A DNA stretch of 64,000 bases, from positions 217,136 to 281,135 of the forward strand of contig PLZW01000037.1 of assembly GCA_003153575.1 (NCBI GenBank). The letters are read 5' to 3'. The notes under the pieces were generated by a model that was not told the origin of the DNA, made no database searches, and was given only the letters and a program-made list of their open reading frames with translations. The position numbers were made by a program, and so were the translations under genes. This stretch comes from Acidimicrobiaceae bacterium (lineage in GTDB: Bacteria; Actinomycetota; Acidimicrobiia; Acidimicrobiales; RAAP-2). Below are positions 43,663 through 51,965 of the stretch, piece by piece (position 1 is the first letter of the stretch; each line of letters starts with the position of its first letter).

Positions 43663-45180
43663 TCACGGCACGTAGGCATAGAGGCCCAAGCCATTGAGAG
43701 GCATCGACGAGTCGTTCTGGCCCAGGCTTGGATCGCCACGAGTGGTCGCGACGAAGACGTGCCCCTCCGCTGGCGTTACCCCTGATTCGATGGCATCGGG
43801 CAGCTTGTCGTGGAATAATCTATGCCCATCTTTCGACGAGAGCGCATACACGTTTCCTTTTTCGTCGCCAAAGAGCACAGCGTTTGGGACGGCGGCGACG
43901 TCGCCGATCACGTTCGCTCCGACGGACACATACCACTGTACGTGTCCCGTCGCGGTGTTCACTGCGACCAAACCCCCACAACAGTTCGCCGGACTTGCTA
44001 TGTCTATCGCGTTCGTATATGTCGGGACAAAGACCTTGGGATTGACAGTTCCCCGGAAGGCGCTCGTCCCGATGTTCCCTCCATCCGGAGTGACACTGAC
44101 CTTCTGGATGAGCGCCCCGGTGCGAGCGTCAACGACGTAGTAGTTGCCGTCCTTCGAGCCGACACCGACGGCGAGGCGAACGCCCCCGTGGCTTGAGATC
44201 GAGAAGACGTTGGGGGTGGCGCCGAAGTCTTGGTCGTTGCCGACGGCCTCGCTTGGGTAAGCTCGGAACCGCCAATTCTCGTGTCCGGTCCGGAGGTTCA
44301 GGGACACGATGGAGTAAGCGTCATTGATCGTTCCAGTCGGGGAATAGGAGTTGGCCGTCCCGAAGAAAATGGAGTCGAGCGAGGTGCTCACTGCTACCGA
44401 ACCCCAGAGCCCACCGCCCCCGGCGGTACCGTTGAGAACCCTCTTCCAAGCGATCCGTCCGGTCGTGGCGTCAAGCGCCCAGATGGACCCGCCGACGAAC
44501 GGCGGGATCGACTCCTGCTGTCCGATGCCCGCTGCCAGCCCAATGAATAGGAAGCCGTCATCGACGATCGGGGAGCTCCAAACACCCTTTGCGGTGGAGG
44601 GCAATTCAGTCTGCCACAAGACATGGCCGTCGGACTGGGACAGCGCCACCACTTGGTTCCCATTGTCTGGCGGGAAACTCGCGCCATCGTATGGGCTCAG
44701 CCCGACGTACACGTTGCCGTTGGCCAGCACGGGGGTCGAACTGACCGGGTCCTTGAGTCTGACCTTCCAATTTATGGAGCCACTGCCGACGCGGACTGAG
44801 TACACCCACCCACCCCAGTCGTCGAAATACACGTTGCCGTCGAGCACCACCGGCGTTGACGTGATGCTCGATTTCGTGCGAATCACCCAACTCTGGTGAA
44901 GCTTGGCGACGTTGGAAGAGGTAATCGTGGACTCGGCCAGGTACCGGGAGTCCTGGTGATTAAGTGTGAACGATGGCCAGTCCCCCTGCTGCGCTCCAGA
45001 GCCCGAATCCGTGCCGCACGCCGAGAGCACGAGCAGGCACCCGATTGCGCCGACGATGGTGGATCGCAACGGGCGGCGGTACGAACGACTGGTGGGGCCC
45101 AGGGATCCCCTTCGGCCTGCCGTAGTCTCCTGCGCCGCTCGATGTTGTCGAAATCGCTGCAAATCTGTGCCGTGGATCAT
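43663..45180 (-). CDS. Secreted lipoprotein with PQQ-like beta-propeller repeats
   Basis: The 505-residue protein has a basic N-terminus, a hydrophobic segment and a lipobox ending LVLSAC (Cys55), so it should be lipid-anchored outside the membrane. The rest consists of about seven repeats with the quinoprotein-like pattern 'GxxVWxxxxxG', for example SIWALDATTGRIAWKRVLNG and LVAVNTATGHVQWYVS. The fold is shared by PQQ dehydrogenases and BamB-type scaffolds. Catalytic residues for PQQ are not certain. A binding or scaffold role is equally possible. Confidence 0.8.
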   Translation of the reverse strand: MIHGTDLQRFRQHRAAQETTAGRRGSLGPTSRSYRRPLRSTIVGAIGCLLVLSACGTDSGSGAQQGDWPSFTLNHQDSRYLAESTITSSNVAKLHQSWVIRTKSSITSTPVVLDGNVYFDDWGGWVYSVRVGSGSINWKVRLKDPVSSTPVLANGNVYVGLSPYDGASFPPDNGNQVVALSQSDGHVLWQTELPSTAKGVWSSPIVDDGFLFIGLAAGIGQQESIPPFVGGSIWALDATTGRIAWKRVLNGTAGGGGLWGSVAVSTSLDSIFFGTANSYSPTGTINDAYSIVSLNLRTGHENWRFRAYPSEAVGNDQDFGATPNVFSISSHGGVRLAVGVGSKDGNYYVVDARTGALIQKVSVTPDGGNIGTSAFRGTVNPKVFVPTYTNAIDIASPANCCGGLVAVNTATGHVQWYVSVGANVIGDVAAVPNAVLFGDEKGNVYALSSKDGHRLFHDKLPDAIESGVTPAEGHVFVATTRGDPSLGQNDSSMPLNGLGLYAYVP

Positions 45181-45276
45181 TGAGGAAGACGTTAGGTGAT
45201 TCAGCAGTCCTCATCCGGGGATGCCATGGTCCTGGATAGTCCTCGGGACGCACATCAAAAACACCTGCCTAAATTC

Positions 45277-45553
45277 GGCTCTCGTAGCGGAGCCGTGAGT
45301 GCACTGACCAGCCGCTGAATCGTGCAACGCCAATCTCCGCCTACGTTTGCTGACTGCTTGACGGCCACGAGAACAAGGCGGGGAGAATGGCGTGCTCAGC
45401 TCCGCCATGTGGCGCAAACTGCTCGGCGTCGACCGACAGACGGTGATCGAGTCGGTTGACTTCGACGAGCAGTCAGAATCGGTTGTGATCCATGTCCGCC
45501 CTCGGCGTTCGACGAAGCGCCGATGCGGGCGTCGCTCTCCAGGCTATGACCAA
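45277..45553 (+). mobile_element. ISL3-family element, left end and transposase N-terminal fragment
   Basis: The frame from 45392 reads MWRKLLGVDRQTVIESVDF, then VVIHVRPRR and RCGRRSPGYDQ. This is the N-terminal zinc-finger region of ISL3 transposases. It breaks off after Gln at about 45553, where the sequence becomes the complement of an IS30 transposase. GGCTCTCGTAGCGGAGCC near 45277 may be the terminal inverted repeat, since ISL3 ends start GGCTCT. Confidence 0.7.
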
Positions 45554-46090
45554 AGTTCGTCGAGGTCTTACTGGGAGTAGATGGAGAGGTCCGTACCTTT
45601 GCCGACATAGCGCCGCAGCTGTGTGTTGACGTGCTCGTTGCTCGGTCGCATCCGCGGGCTGTGGGGCTCGGCAAAGGACACGTCGGTGCCGACGGCTGAA
45701 GCCAGGTCGTCGTGGCGGGCAATCTCGGTGCCCTGGTCCCACGTGAGCGTACGCCGCAGCATGGCGGGCACACGTTCGAGGAGCTCGGTGCAACATGCCA
45801 GCACTCTGGCGGCATCGTGGCCCTTGGGGAGGTCGCCAATGAGGTTGAGGCGAATCGCCCGGTCGACAATGGTGACGATGGCAGAGTTCCCACGCGCGCC
45901 GATGATGAGGTCGCCCTTGAGTTCGCCGACCACGAGCGGGGATCATCCCAGGGTCGAGACTACGCAAGCGCGGGTGGCGGCGGCAGACCGCAGTGTGCGA
46001 CGTCGATGCGGCCTTCAATCTCCGGCTGTTCGCCGCCGAGTTGGCCCTCAGGCGGAATGTATGGACCGAGGACTGCCTGGTCGCCAGCGG
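45554..46090 (-). mobile_element. IS30-family transposase remnant
   Basis: The best part is 45568-45933 on the minus strand: GDLIIGARGNSAIVTIVDRA, LRRTLTWDQGTEIARH, FAEPHSPRMRPSNEHVNTQL and GKGTDLSIYSQ. It carries the DDE core of IS30 enzymes, with Asp in WDQG and Glu in the SNEH block. It ends in a TAA where the family continues (SQ then DLDEL). The N-terminal half survives only in shifted frames up to about 46090. It is dead. It joins the ISL3 fragment head-on near 45553. Confidence 0.75.
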
Positions 46091-46101
46091 CCGACCTGGT
46101 C

Positions 46102-46974
46102 TCAGGCGGAAGGGGCGTCTCTCCGGCCAGCAGGGGTGGCGCGCAGGTCGCGTTCTCGAAGCGGGACGATCGGGTACCGGATGCCCAGGCGTCCGAATGC
46201 TCCGTCGAAGAGGCCCTTGCCGAAGGCCGCCAAGCAACGGAGTCGTCCCTCCTTCTGGCGGAACATCGCCCGACCGACCAGTCGGATTGCGTTCCTCGGA
46301 TACCGGCCAGTGCGATGCATGATGTGCCAGTGGTAATACAGCATGTTCCGTGACTCGTAATAGTATTTCCACGCGGGCAGGTCGCCACCTTGACGGATCG
46401 CATCGTGGTGCACCACCGCGTCTTCGATGAATCGGAGCGGGTAGCCCGCCTTAGGGAGCCTCCAGTGGCAGTACTCCGTGTCCTCGGCCCACCAGAAGAG
46501 CTCCTCCCGCGGGAGTCCGACCTGTTCGACGATCTCACGGGCTATTACGAATCCGCACCACGACCCCCAGCGGCCGACTTCGCCGTCAGGCTGGATGGAC
46601 ACCGGCACGGCAAATGCCGACGACGGGGTGTCGCTGACAGCTGACCACAGACGGTCGAGGCACTCGGGCTCAGGGACAATGTCGTCGTCCATGAGCCATG
46701 CGTGGCTGCACTCGTTCGCCAAGAAGTTACGCAACGCAATCGCCCACCCTCCGGCCGGTCCGAGGTTCGTGTCGGACCGGAGCACCCGCACCGGGACATC
46801 CACCGACGGAAGTGACGCGGCGTCGACCGAGGGGTCGCTGGCGTTGTCCACGACCACGAGTTCCGTGGGGAGTTGCGTTTGGGACCCTATTGCCTCTACG
46901 CAACGAGCGAGCGCATTGGGGGCGTTGTGAGTCAACACGAGAGCTGCGATCTGGGGAGCCTTGGCGTCAGTCAA
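46102..46974 (-). CDS. Glycosyltransferase family 2, GlfT2/rhamnosyltransferase-like
   Basis: The 290-residue GT-A enzyme has IAALVLTHNAPNALARCVEA at the start, VVVDNASDPS and NLGPAGGW. The DxD triad is in HAWLMDDDIVPEPE (about 93-106), and the catalytic acids in ELFWWAEDTEYCHWRL. It resembles the product of 38872-39870. It is divergent from the putative transferase at 47189. Its 3' end stops only 12 bases from the IS30 wreckage but is intact. Confidence 0.88.
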   Translation of the reverse strand: MTDAKAPQIAALVLTHNAPNALARCVEAIGSQTQLPTELVVVDNASDPSVDAASLPSVDVPVRVLRSDTNLGPAGGWAIALRNFLANECSHAWLMDDDIVPEPECLDRLWSAVSDTPSSAFAVPVSIQPDGEVGRWGSWCGFVIAREIVEQVGLPREELFWWAEDTEYCHWRLPKAGYPLRFIEDAVVHHDAIRQGGDLPAWKYYYESRNMLYYHWHIMHRTGRYPRNAIRLVGRAMFRQKEGRLRCLAAFGKGLFDGAFGRLGIRYPIVPLRERDLRATPAGRRDAPSA

Positions 46975-47137
46975 TTCTCAACCACCTCTCGAGGGGCCTA
47001 TAGGTCGGTCGGATCGCCAGGGACCAGAGGATGGTACCGCAGTGGTGCCTAACCGGGACTCCCGACCGGGTCGGCGATCAGCCCCCAGGCGGTGGCGACG
47101 GCGCGTGATGCGGCCCTTACGGATCGGTCCACCTCGA

Positions 47138-47164
47138 CCGGTTACAATCCGGCGTCGTAACCGG
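47138..47164. promoter_or_regulatory. 8-base inverted repeat overlapping a TACAAT -10 box
   Basis: CCGGTTAC (47138-47145) and GTAACCGG (47157-47164) are perfect inverted copies, 11 bases apart. They straddle TACAAT at 47143-47148, 40 bases before the ATG of the third putative transferase. Either an operator or a 5' leader hairpin is possible. Confidence 0.4.
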
Positions 47165-47188
47165 ATCCAGCTGGTCGAGGGGGGACAC

Positions 47189-48070
47189 ATGATCCATGTC
47201 GTGACCGTGCACTGGATGGATTCGAAGTGGGTCGGTCCCCAACTCGACTACCTGCAGCGCAACTTGGAACTTCCTTACCGGACCTGGGCCTCTCTCGAAG
47301 GGATCGCCGATCCGACGACCAGGGCCCGCTTCGACGTGGTGGAGGACTTCGAGGGAATGCATGCCCCCAAGCTCAACTGGCTGGCGGACATGGTGCTTGA
47401 GGTTGCGGACCCCGAAGACCTATTGGTGTTCATTGACGGGGACGCGTTTCCCATCCGACCCATAGGGGCGTGGATGACCGAGATGCTGCAGCGCTACCCG
47501 CTGGCGGCGGTGCGCCGGGACGAGGAGCGTGAGGAACGTCAACCCCATCCGTGCTTCTGCGTCACCACCGCCGGATTCTGGAAGCAGATCAACGGAGACT
47601 GGCAACCGGGTGGTACGTGGAAGAGCCCGTCCGGCTTGGAGATTACCGACGTCGGGGGCACGCTCTACAACCAACTCCGCGACGAGGGAGTCGAGTGGCT
47701 GCCGTTGCTGCGTTCGAACACACACGAACTGCATCCGGTGTGGTTCGCCGTGTATGCCGAGCACGTCTACCACCATGGAGCCGGCTTCCGGCGCCGCGTG
47801 GCCCGAACCGACGTGCAGGACAACCGCTACTTGGCCTCGCCACGGCTCCGCGACACCGCGCGCCTCTACCGTCAGCTCCATATCGGCGTGGGGGATCTGG
47901 TCCGACGACTCAATCCGACCAGCGTGCGCACGGCCCTGCGGGGCCTCCGCCAGGAGCTGCCTACCTCTGATCAGGCCCGGTTCCTGGCCGAAGCCAGCGC
48001 CCAGTCAGACGGGATCTACCGGGAGTTGACCGTCGATCCTGAGTTCTACCGCCAGTTCGAGACCACCTGA
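47189..48070 (+). CDS. Putative glycosyltransferase-like protein, uncharacterised family, copy 3 of 3
   Basis: The 293-residue protein shares with copies 1 and 2 the opening IHVVTVHWMDSKWVGPQL, the DGD triad in VFIDGDAFPIRP, YPLAAVRRDEE, GDWQPGGTW and VYAEHVYHHGAGFRRR. The C-terminus has the conserved DPEFYRQFE. The ATG at 47189 is preceded by GAGGGGGG; the longer open frame upstream is not conserved. It is the only copy on the plus strand. The function is unknown. I infer a sugar-transfer role from the DxD-like motif and the locus. Confidence 0.65.
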   Translation: MIHVVTVHWMDSKWVGPQLDYLQRNLELPYRTWASLEGIADPTTRARFDVVEDFEGMHAPKLNWLADMVLEVADPEDLLVFIDGDAFPIRPIGAWMTEMLQRYPLAAVRRDEEREERQPHPCFCVTTAGFWKQINGDWQPGGTWKSPSGLEITDVGGTLYNQLRDEGVEWLPLLRSNTHELHPVWFAVYAEHVYHHGAGFRRRVARTDVQDNRYLASPRLRDTARLYRQLHIGVGDLVRRLNPTSVRTALRGLRQELPTSDQARFLAEASAQSDGIYRELTVDPEFYRQFETT

Positions 48071-48327
48071 TCGACCCGAGGACAGCCCCCGTCGTCGGCC
48101 TCAGACGTTGCCGGTAGGTGAGGCAACACGCGTCGCCGCTCAACTGATCGGTGGGATGCTCCCGTTCCGAGGTCTCCATCGTCCACCAACAGGCGGTCGT
48201 GGATGAGTTCCGTCGTCTCGGCCCGTTGCTCTCGGGCAGATGGTAGCCTCCGGAGGTCGTTTTTCCTGGTGCGGCTGCGCGAACACCTCAGAACGACGCA
48301 GGGAGCACGGGAGAGGGGTAGGTCGAC

Positions 48328-49038
48328 GTGGGCACAGTGGGGAATCGAACGAAGGTAGCGGGAAGCGTCGCCTCGGACGGCGTCGCCACCGGCCACTTCC
48401 TGCAGCCCAACTGGGGAGAAGGTCCGTGGGGCGAGGGCTCCCTTCGTGACCGCTTCGAGATCATTCGGCCGCTCTTGGGGAACGGTTCGGTCCTCGACCT
48501 GGGCTGCGCATCTCGCTATGGTCGCACCGACTGGCTCCACGGTCTCCTGGCCAAGGAGGTGCCCGACCTGGTCGGCATCGACATCAACAGCGTCACGGTC
48601 GAGAAGCTGCAGGAGGAGGGCTTCGACGTTCGCCTAGCCGACGCCCGCGAATTCGATCTGGGGCGCAAATTCGACGCCGTGTTCGCCGGCGAACTCATCG
48701 AACATCTCGACGACGTCCGGGGTTTCCTCACCAACGTCCACCGGCACCTCGAGCCGGGTGGCCGGCTCGTGCTCACGACACCGAACGCGTTTTATGTGGG
48801 GAATTTCGTCTACCGCTTCGGCAGCCATGGACAGGTACATCCCGAACACACCTGCTGGTACTGCGAGGACACGCTTCGACGCGTGCTCAAAGTCAACGGA
48901 TTCTCAAAGGTGGAGATCATGTTCGCCGGTCACACCAGCCCAACGCCGGCGCGGAAGGTGGCGACGTTCTGCGCCCAGCACCTCCTTCCGCCGCGATTGG
49001 CCCTCGACGAGATCATCGCGGTGGCCATCGCGGAGTAA
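48328..49038 (+). CDS. Class I SAM-dependent methyltransferase
   Basis: The 236-residue protein has motif I VLDLGCASRYGRTDW (about 55-69), the acidic strand-2 end GIDINSVTVEKL, and FAGELIEHLDD with LEPGGRLVLTTPN. This is a typical UbiE/UbiG-like O- or C-methyltransferase. The setting suggests a sugar or lipid-linked intermediate as substrate, which is an inference. The start is GTG, with GAGAGGGG about 13 bases upstream. Confidence 0.85.
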   Translation: MGTVGNRTKVAGSVASDGVATGHFLQPNWGEGPWGEGSLRDRFEIIRPLLGNGSVLDLGCASRYGRTDWLHGLLAKEVPDLVGIDINSVTVEKLQEEGFDVRLADAREFDLGRKFDAVFAGELIEHLDDVRGFLTNVHRHLEPGGRLVLTTPNAFYVGNFVYRFGSHGQVHPEHTCWYCEDTLRRVLKVNGFSKVEIMFAGHTSPTPARKVATFCAQHLLPPRLALDEIIAVAIAE

Positions 49039-49224
49039 CCGACGGCCACTGACTCCGTGTGCGAACTCGGTGCACGCTCTGGCCGCTGATTAATAGGACA
49101 ACCCAGATGATCGGACGTTGCCTCAGGTCATGGCAACCGCGCGACTCTTGCTCTGCATTGAGTAGCGCCGGGGAAGCTCTGTCTTCGGCCGTCGGATGAC
49201 ACCGAACTCGATATCTGTGCGCGC

Positions 49225-50193
49225 TCAGCGCTGCGTCCTCCCAAAGAGGTAGTAGGTGGCTTGGTGCAGGGCAAACTTGCCGACGAGTGGGTCCTCGTAC
49301 TTCGAGCGTTGTGCCTCGAGGGTGAAGCCACGGGCAGCGAGAAGAGGCATGAGACTCGTCTGATCGTTGAGCGCAGGTCCCGGCTTATTCGGAACGATGA
49401 AGAGGTAGTGCACCTGGCGCTCCACGAGCCAGTCAAGCCACCAGCACACGGCCTCGACCGACATCTCCGAGAACGAGTGGACGTTGATGGCGAGATCCAC
49501 GTTGTCCGTGAAGCCGCTGATGTCGGAGAGGTTCAACACCGAAACGCGCGACTCCAATCGCCGGAACCGGAGGTAGGCGCGACAGAGCATTGTGGACAAT
49601 GCGATTCCGTCGGTGCAGTAGAGATTTCCGTTCGCCGTGATCTCCGCCAGCCGGTGGGCCAGCCGGCCGTAGCCTGCACCGATGTCGATCACCTTCTTTT
49701 CCTCGAGATAACCGGCGGGCAGGTGGTCGGTCAAGAAGGTCAGCTCCAGGATGCTGTCCATGAGATCCCGGGACCACAGTCGATCGTTCATGCGGATGCA
49801 TTGGGCGCCGAAGGCTCCGTCCTCGGATGTCTTCTCGAGCATGCCGAACGAGTCCAATCGTTCAGCCCATAGTGCACTCAGGGCATAGTCGACGGCCGAG
49901 TAATTGGCCTGCCAGACATAGGCATTGTGCGCGCGGAAGTTGGAGGTGTCGATGCCTTTCAGGTCTGGATCGAACTCCGCCCGCTTCTTCCAAACCTCAA
50001 GGCCTTGCACCTCGTGCAGCGGATGTGAACGATACACTTTCGACAGACGTTGTAGTTCGTCCATGTCGATGGGTAGAGGTGCCGAAGGCGCAATCGCTGC
50101 GAAGTCCGACTTGGCCGAGCGTATGGAGACCTCCAGTCCGGTCGCCTGCATCACTCGCCAAATATCGGCCTTGATCCTACTAGTTACGGTCAC
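49225..50193 (-). CDS. Putative sugar O-methyltransferase
   Basis: The 322-residue protein has an N-terminal helical region and the SAM loop KVIDIGAGYGRLAHRLAE (about 170-187). The middle has NVHSFSEMSVEAVCWWL. It resembles the putative sugar O-methyltransferase family found in bacterial glycan loci. It would cap or decorate a sugar with methyl groups. The GTG start overlaps by 3 bases the stop of a short upstream reading frame, so translation coupling is likely. Confidence 0.75.
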   Translation of the reverse strand: MTVTSRIKADIWRVMQATGLEVSIRSAKSDFAAIAPSAPLPIDMDELQRLSKVYRSHPLHEVQGLEVWKKRAEFDPDLKGIDTSNFRAHNAYVWQANYSAVDYALSALWAERLDSFGMLEKTSEDGAFGAQCIRMNDRLWSRDLMDSILELTFLTDHLPAGYLEEKKVIDIGAGYGRLAHRLAEITANGNLYCTDGIALSTMLCRAYLRFRRLESRVSVLNLSDISGFTDNVDLAINVHSFSEMSVEAVCWWLDWLVERQVHYLFIVPNKPGPALNDQTSLMPLLAARGFTLEAQRSKYEDPLVGKFALHQATYYLFGRTQR

Positions 50194-50339
50194 CTACGCC
50201 TCCTGGTTTGCCAGAAACCCAGCGTATTGAACGTCATTCCTGTTCGCCACTCGTGGCGCCATGCGAGCCCACCGGCGTCAGCCAGCGACAACGCCAATGT
50301 GAACTGCTCTTCTCGATGCTCCCGAGCAGCGATTTCCAT
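50190..50339 (-). CDS. Short reading frame or truncated gene tail, coupled to the sugar O-methyltransferase
   Basis: This 49-residue frame starts ATG at 50339 and reads MEIAAREHREEQFTLALSLA through WRHEWRTGMTFNTLGFWQT. It has coding-like codons. Its TGA overlaps the GTG of the next gene (GTGA), the same arrangement as true operon partners in this window. It reads like the C-terminus of a larger enzyme whose front has been lost. Upstream (50340-50623) I see nothing else recognisable. Family unknown. Confidence 0.4.
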   Translation of the reverse strand: MEIAAREHREEQFTLALSLADAGGLAWRHEWRTGMTFNTLGFWQTRRRR

Positions 50340-50623
50340 CAACGACGCAGCGGAAGTTGCCGGCAACACAGCTTCGAGTCGTCACCGGGATCGAGCGCAC
50401 CGGCCACCGAATCCGCCCGCCAGCAAGACGGCGCCAAGCCGACTTCCGTCAAGTTTGAGTTGTGGTCAGGACGATCTGACTGCCTGGATCGGGCCCGCTC
50501 TCGTGCTAGTCGGCAACTGGTGGGTGTCCGGCGGCGACCCGGAGACGGGACGTCGGACGTGCGCACTACAGGCAACTAGGGTCTGGTGTTCTGGATGCAA
50601 GGCGGTACCACGGGGGTAGGAGT

Positions 50624-51598
50624 GTGCTCGACAACGACAGGTTGGTAGTTCCTGATCCGATCTTGGATCGGATGCGGTGCCCGCGATGCGGGTCAACGAT
50701 GATCGACGGCGATGACGACGTTCGCTGCGGACGCGACCACCGATTCGCCAAGCACGGCGGTTACTTGGACTTCTCGCAAGAATTGGACAAGGGGGGGACG
50801 ACCGAGCGTACGTTTTCCAGTTTTGGCTACGAATGGAATGCCTTCGACGAGGTGCGAGGCGAAGACGAACGGTTCGCCGAAATCTATTTCCGGGACCTTG
50901 ACCTCGACAGCCTCAACTCCAAGATCGGTCTCGATGCGGGATGCGGAAAAGGCCGCTTCACTCGTCTGCTTGCCGCACATCTTGCGATGGAGGTGGCATT
51001 GGACGGCTCGTCCGCGGTGGAGGCCGCTGCCCGCAACCTGGGTGAGTATTCCAACGTGACAGTCGTGCAGTCCGATCTGCGCAATGCCCCGTTCGCTCGC
51101 GAGAGCTTCGACTTCATATCGAGCCTCGGCGTCCTCCATCACCTCGACGATCCGTACGACGGCTTCAGGCGGCTCTCCAGCTTCCTCGCACCGAAGGGGC
51201 AGATCCTCCTCTATCTCTACAGTCGTCCTGCCCAAATAGGGGTGCGGTCGATTGCGCTGAGAGTGGCCACGATGTTGCGGATGGTGACGGTGCGCTTTCC
51301 CCATAAGTTTCTCAAGCGCCTGTCGACGCCAATCGGCGGTCTCTTGTACTGGTCGTTCGTAATACCAGGCCGCTGGGGAGAGCGACGGGGGGTGGACGCG
51401 CTTGCCAGGCTCCCCATGGACACCTATCGGGACAAGCCGTTTCGGAGCCTGGTGCTGGACACCTTTGACAGGCTGAGTGCACCAGTGGAGTACCGATACG
51501 TCTGGAAGGAGCTGGAGCAGTGGTTCTCCGACACCGGACTGATCGTCGACGCAGCTCGCGACGAGACCGGATGGTTTATCTTGGCCCACAAGCCTTGA
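50624..51598 (+). CDS. Class I SAM methyltransferase with N-terminal zinc ribbon
   Basis: The 324-residue protein starts with a Trm112-like zinc ribbon (DRMRCPRCGSTM with CxxC at about 19-22, then VRCGRDHRF). The methyltransferase domain has IGLDAGCGKGRFTRLLA (about 101-117) and SLGVLHHLDDPYDGFRRL. The C-terminal third is basic and hydrophobic. The combination is common in glycan-locus methyltransferases of unknown acceptor. The GTG start follows GTAGGAG. Confidence 0.82.
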   Translation: MLDNDRLVVPDPILDRMRCPRCGSTMIDGDDDVRCGRDHRFAKHGGYLDFSQELDKGGTTERTFSSFGYEWNAFDEVRGEDERFAEIYFRDLDLDSLNSKIGLDAGCGKGRFTRLLAAHLAMEVALDGSSAVEAAARNLGEYSNVTVVQSDLRNAPFARESFDFISSLGVLHHLDDPYDGFRRLSSFLAPKGQILLYLYSRPAQIGVRSIALRVATMLRMVTVRFPHKFLKRLSTPIGGLLYWSFVIPGRWGERRGVDALARLPMDTYRDKPFRSLVLDTFDRLSAPVEYRYVWKELEQWFSDTGLIVDAARDETGWFILAHKP

Positions 51599-51965
51599 GT
51601 GCCCTGGCGACAACCGTACGACCCGGCGAGCACAGACGGCACAATGTGCTCGCGAGAAGCAGACACCCGGGTAACCGACACCGGGGGTATCAACGTGTCG
51701 GTCGCATCCGTTGCGGCTTCCTCGAGGACATGAGGTGCGTTTGGAGAGAGCGGTGAGTTCGACAGGTATTCCGAAATGTACATGGGGAGTGTGCTGTGTC
51801 AACTGAAGGATGTCGCCGTCGCGAAGACTCACCCGCAATTGGCCCGCTTGGCAACCTTCCAGATACTCGGCGGTCGACGCGCACATCGTGCCGTCGGGAG
51901 AAGGCCACACGTTGGTAACGGGCCCTGCGTCGATGCCGGCACCCCTGGTGAAGAGAGGGGTCCGA
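51599..51965. other. Gap with no recognised gene
   Basis: Between the methyltransferase and the next GT2 gene, several open frames exist but none has family motifs. One continues in frame into the GT2 gene from 51810. The GT2 homology begins only after the GTG at 51966, which has a GAGAGG site. Confidence 0.4.

Noticed and set aside
44230-44899. Plus-strand frames opposite the beta-propeller lipoprotein
   Set aside because: They are antisense shadows of a gene with clear propeller repeats.
48107-48127. GTTGCC / GGCAAC hairpin after the third putative transferase as a terminator
   Set aside because: Stem of only six pairs and no T-run; too weak to call.
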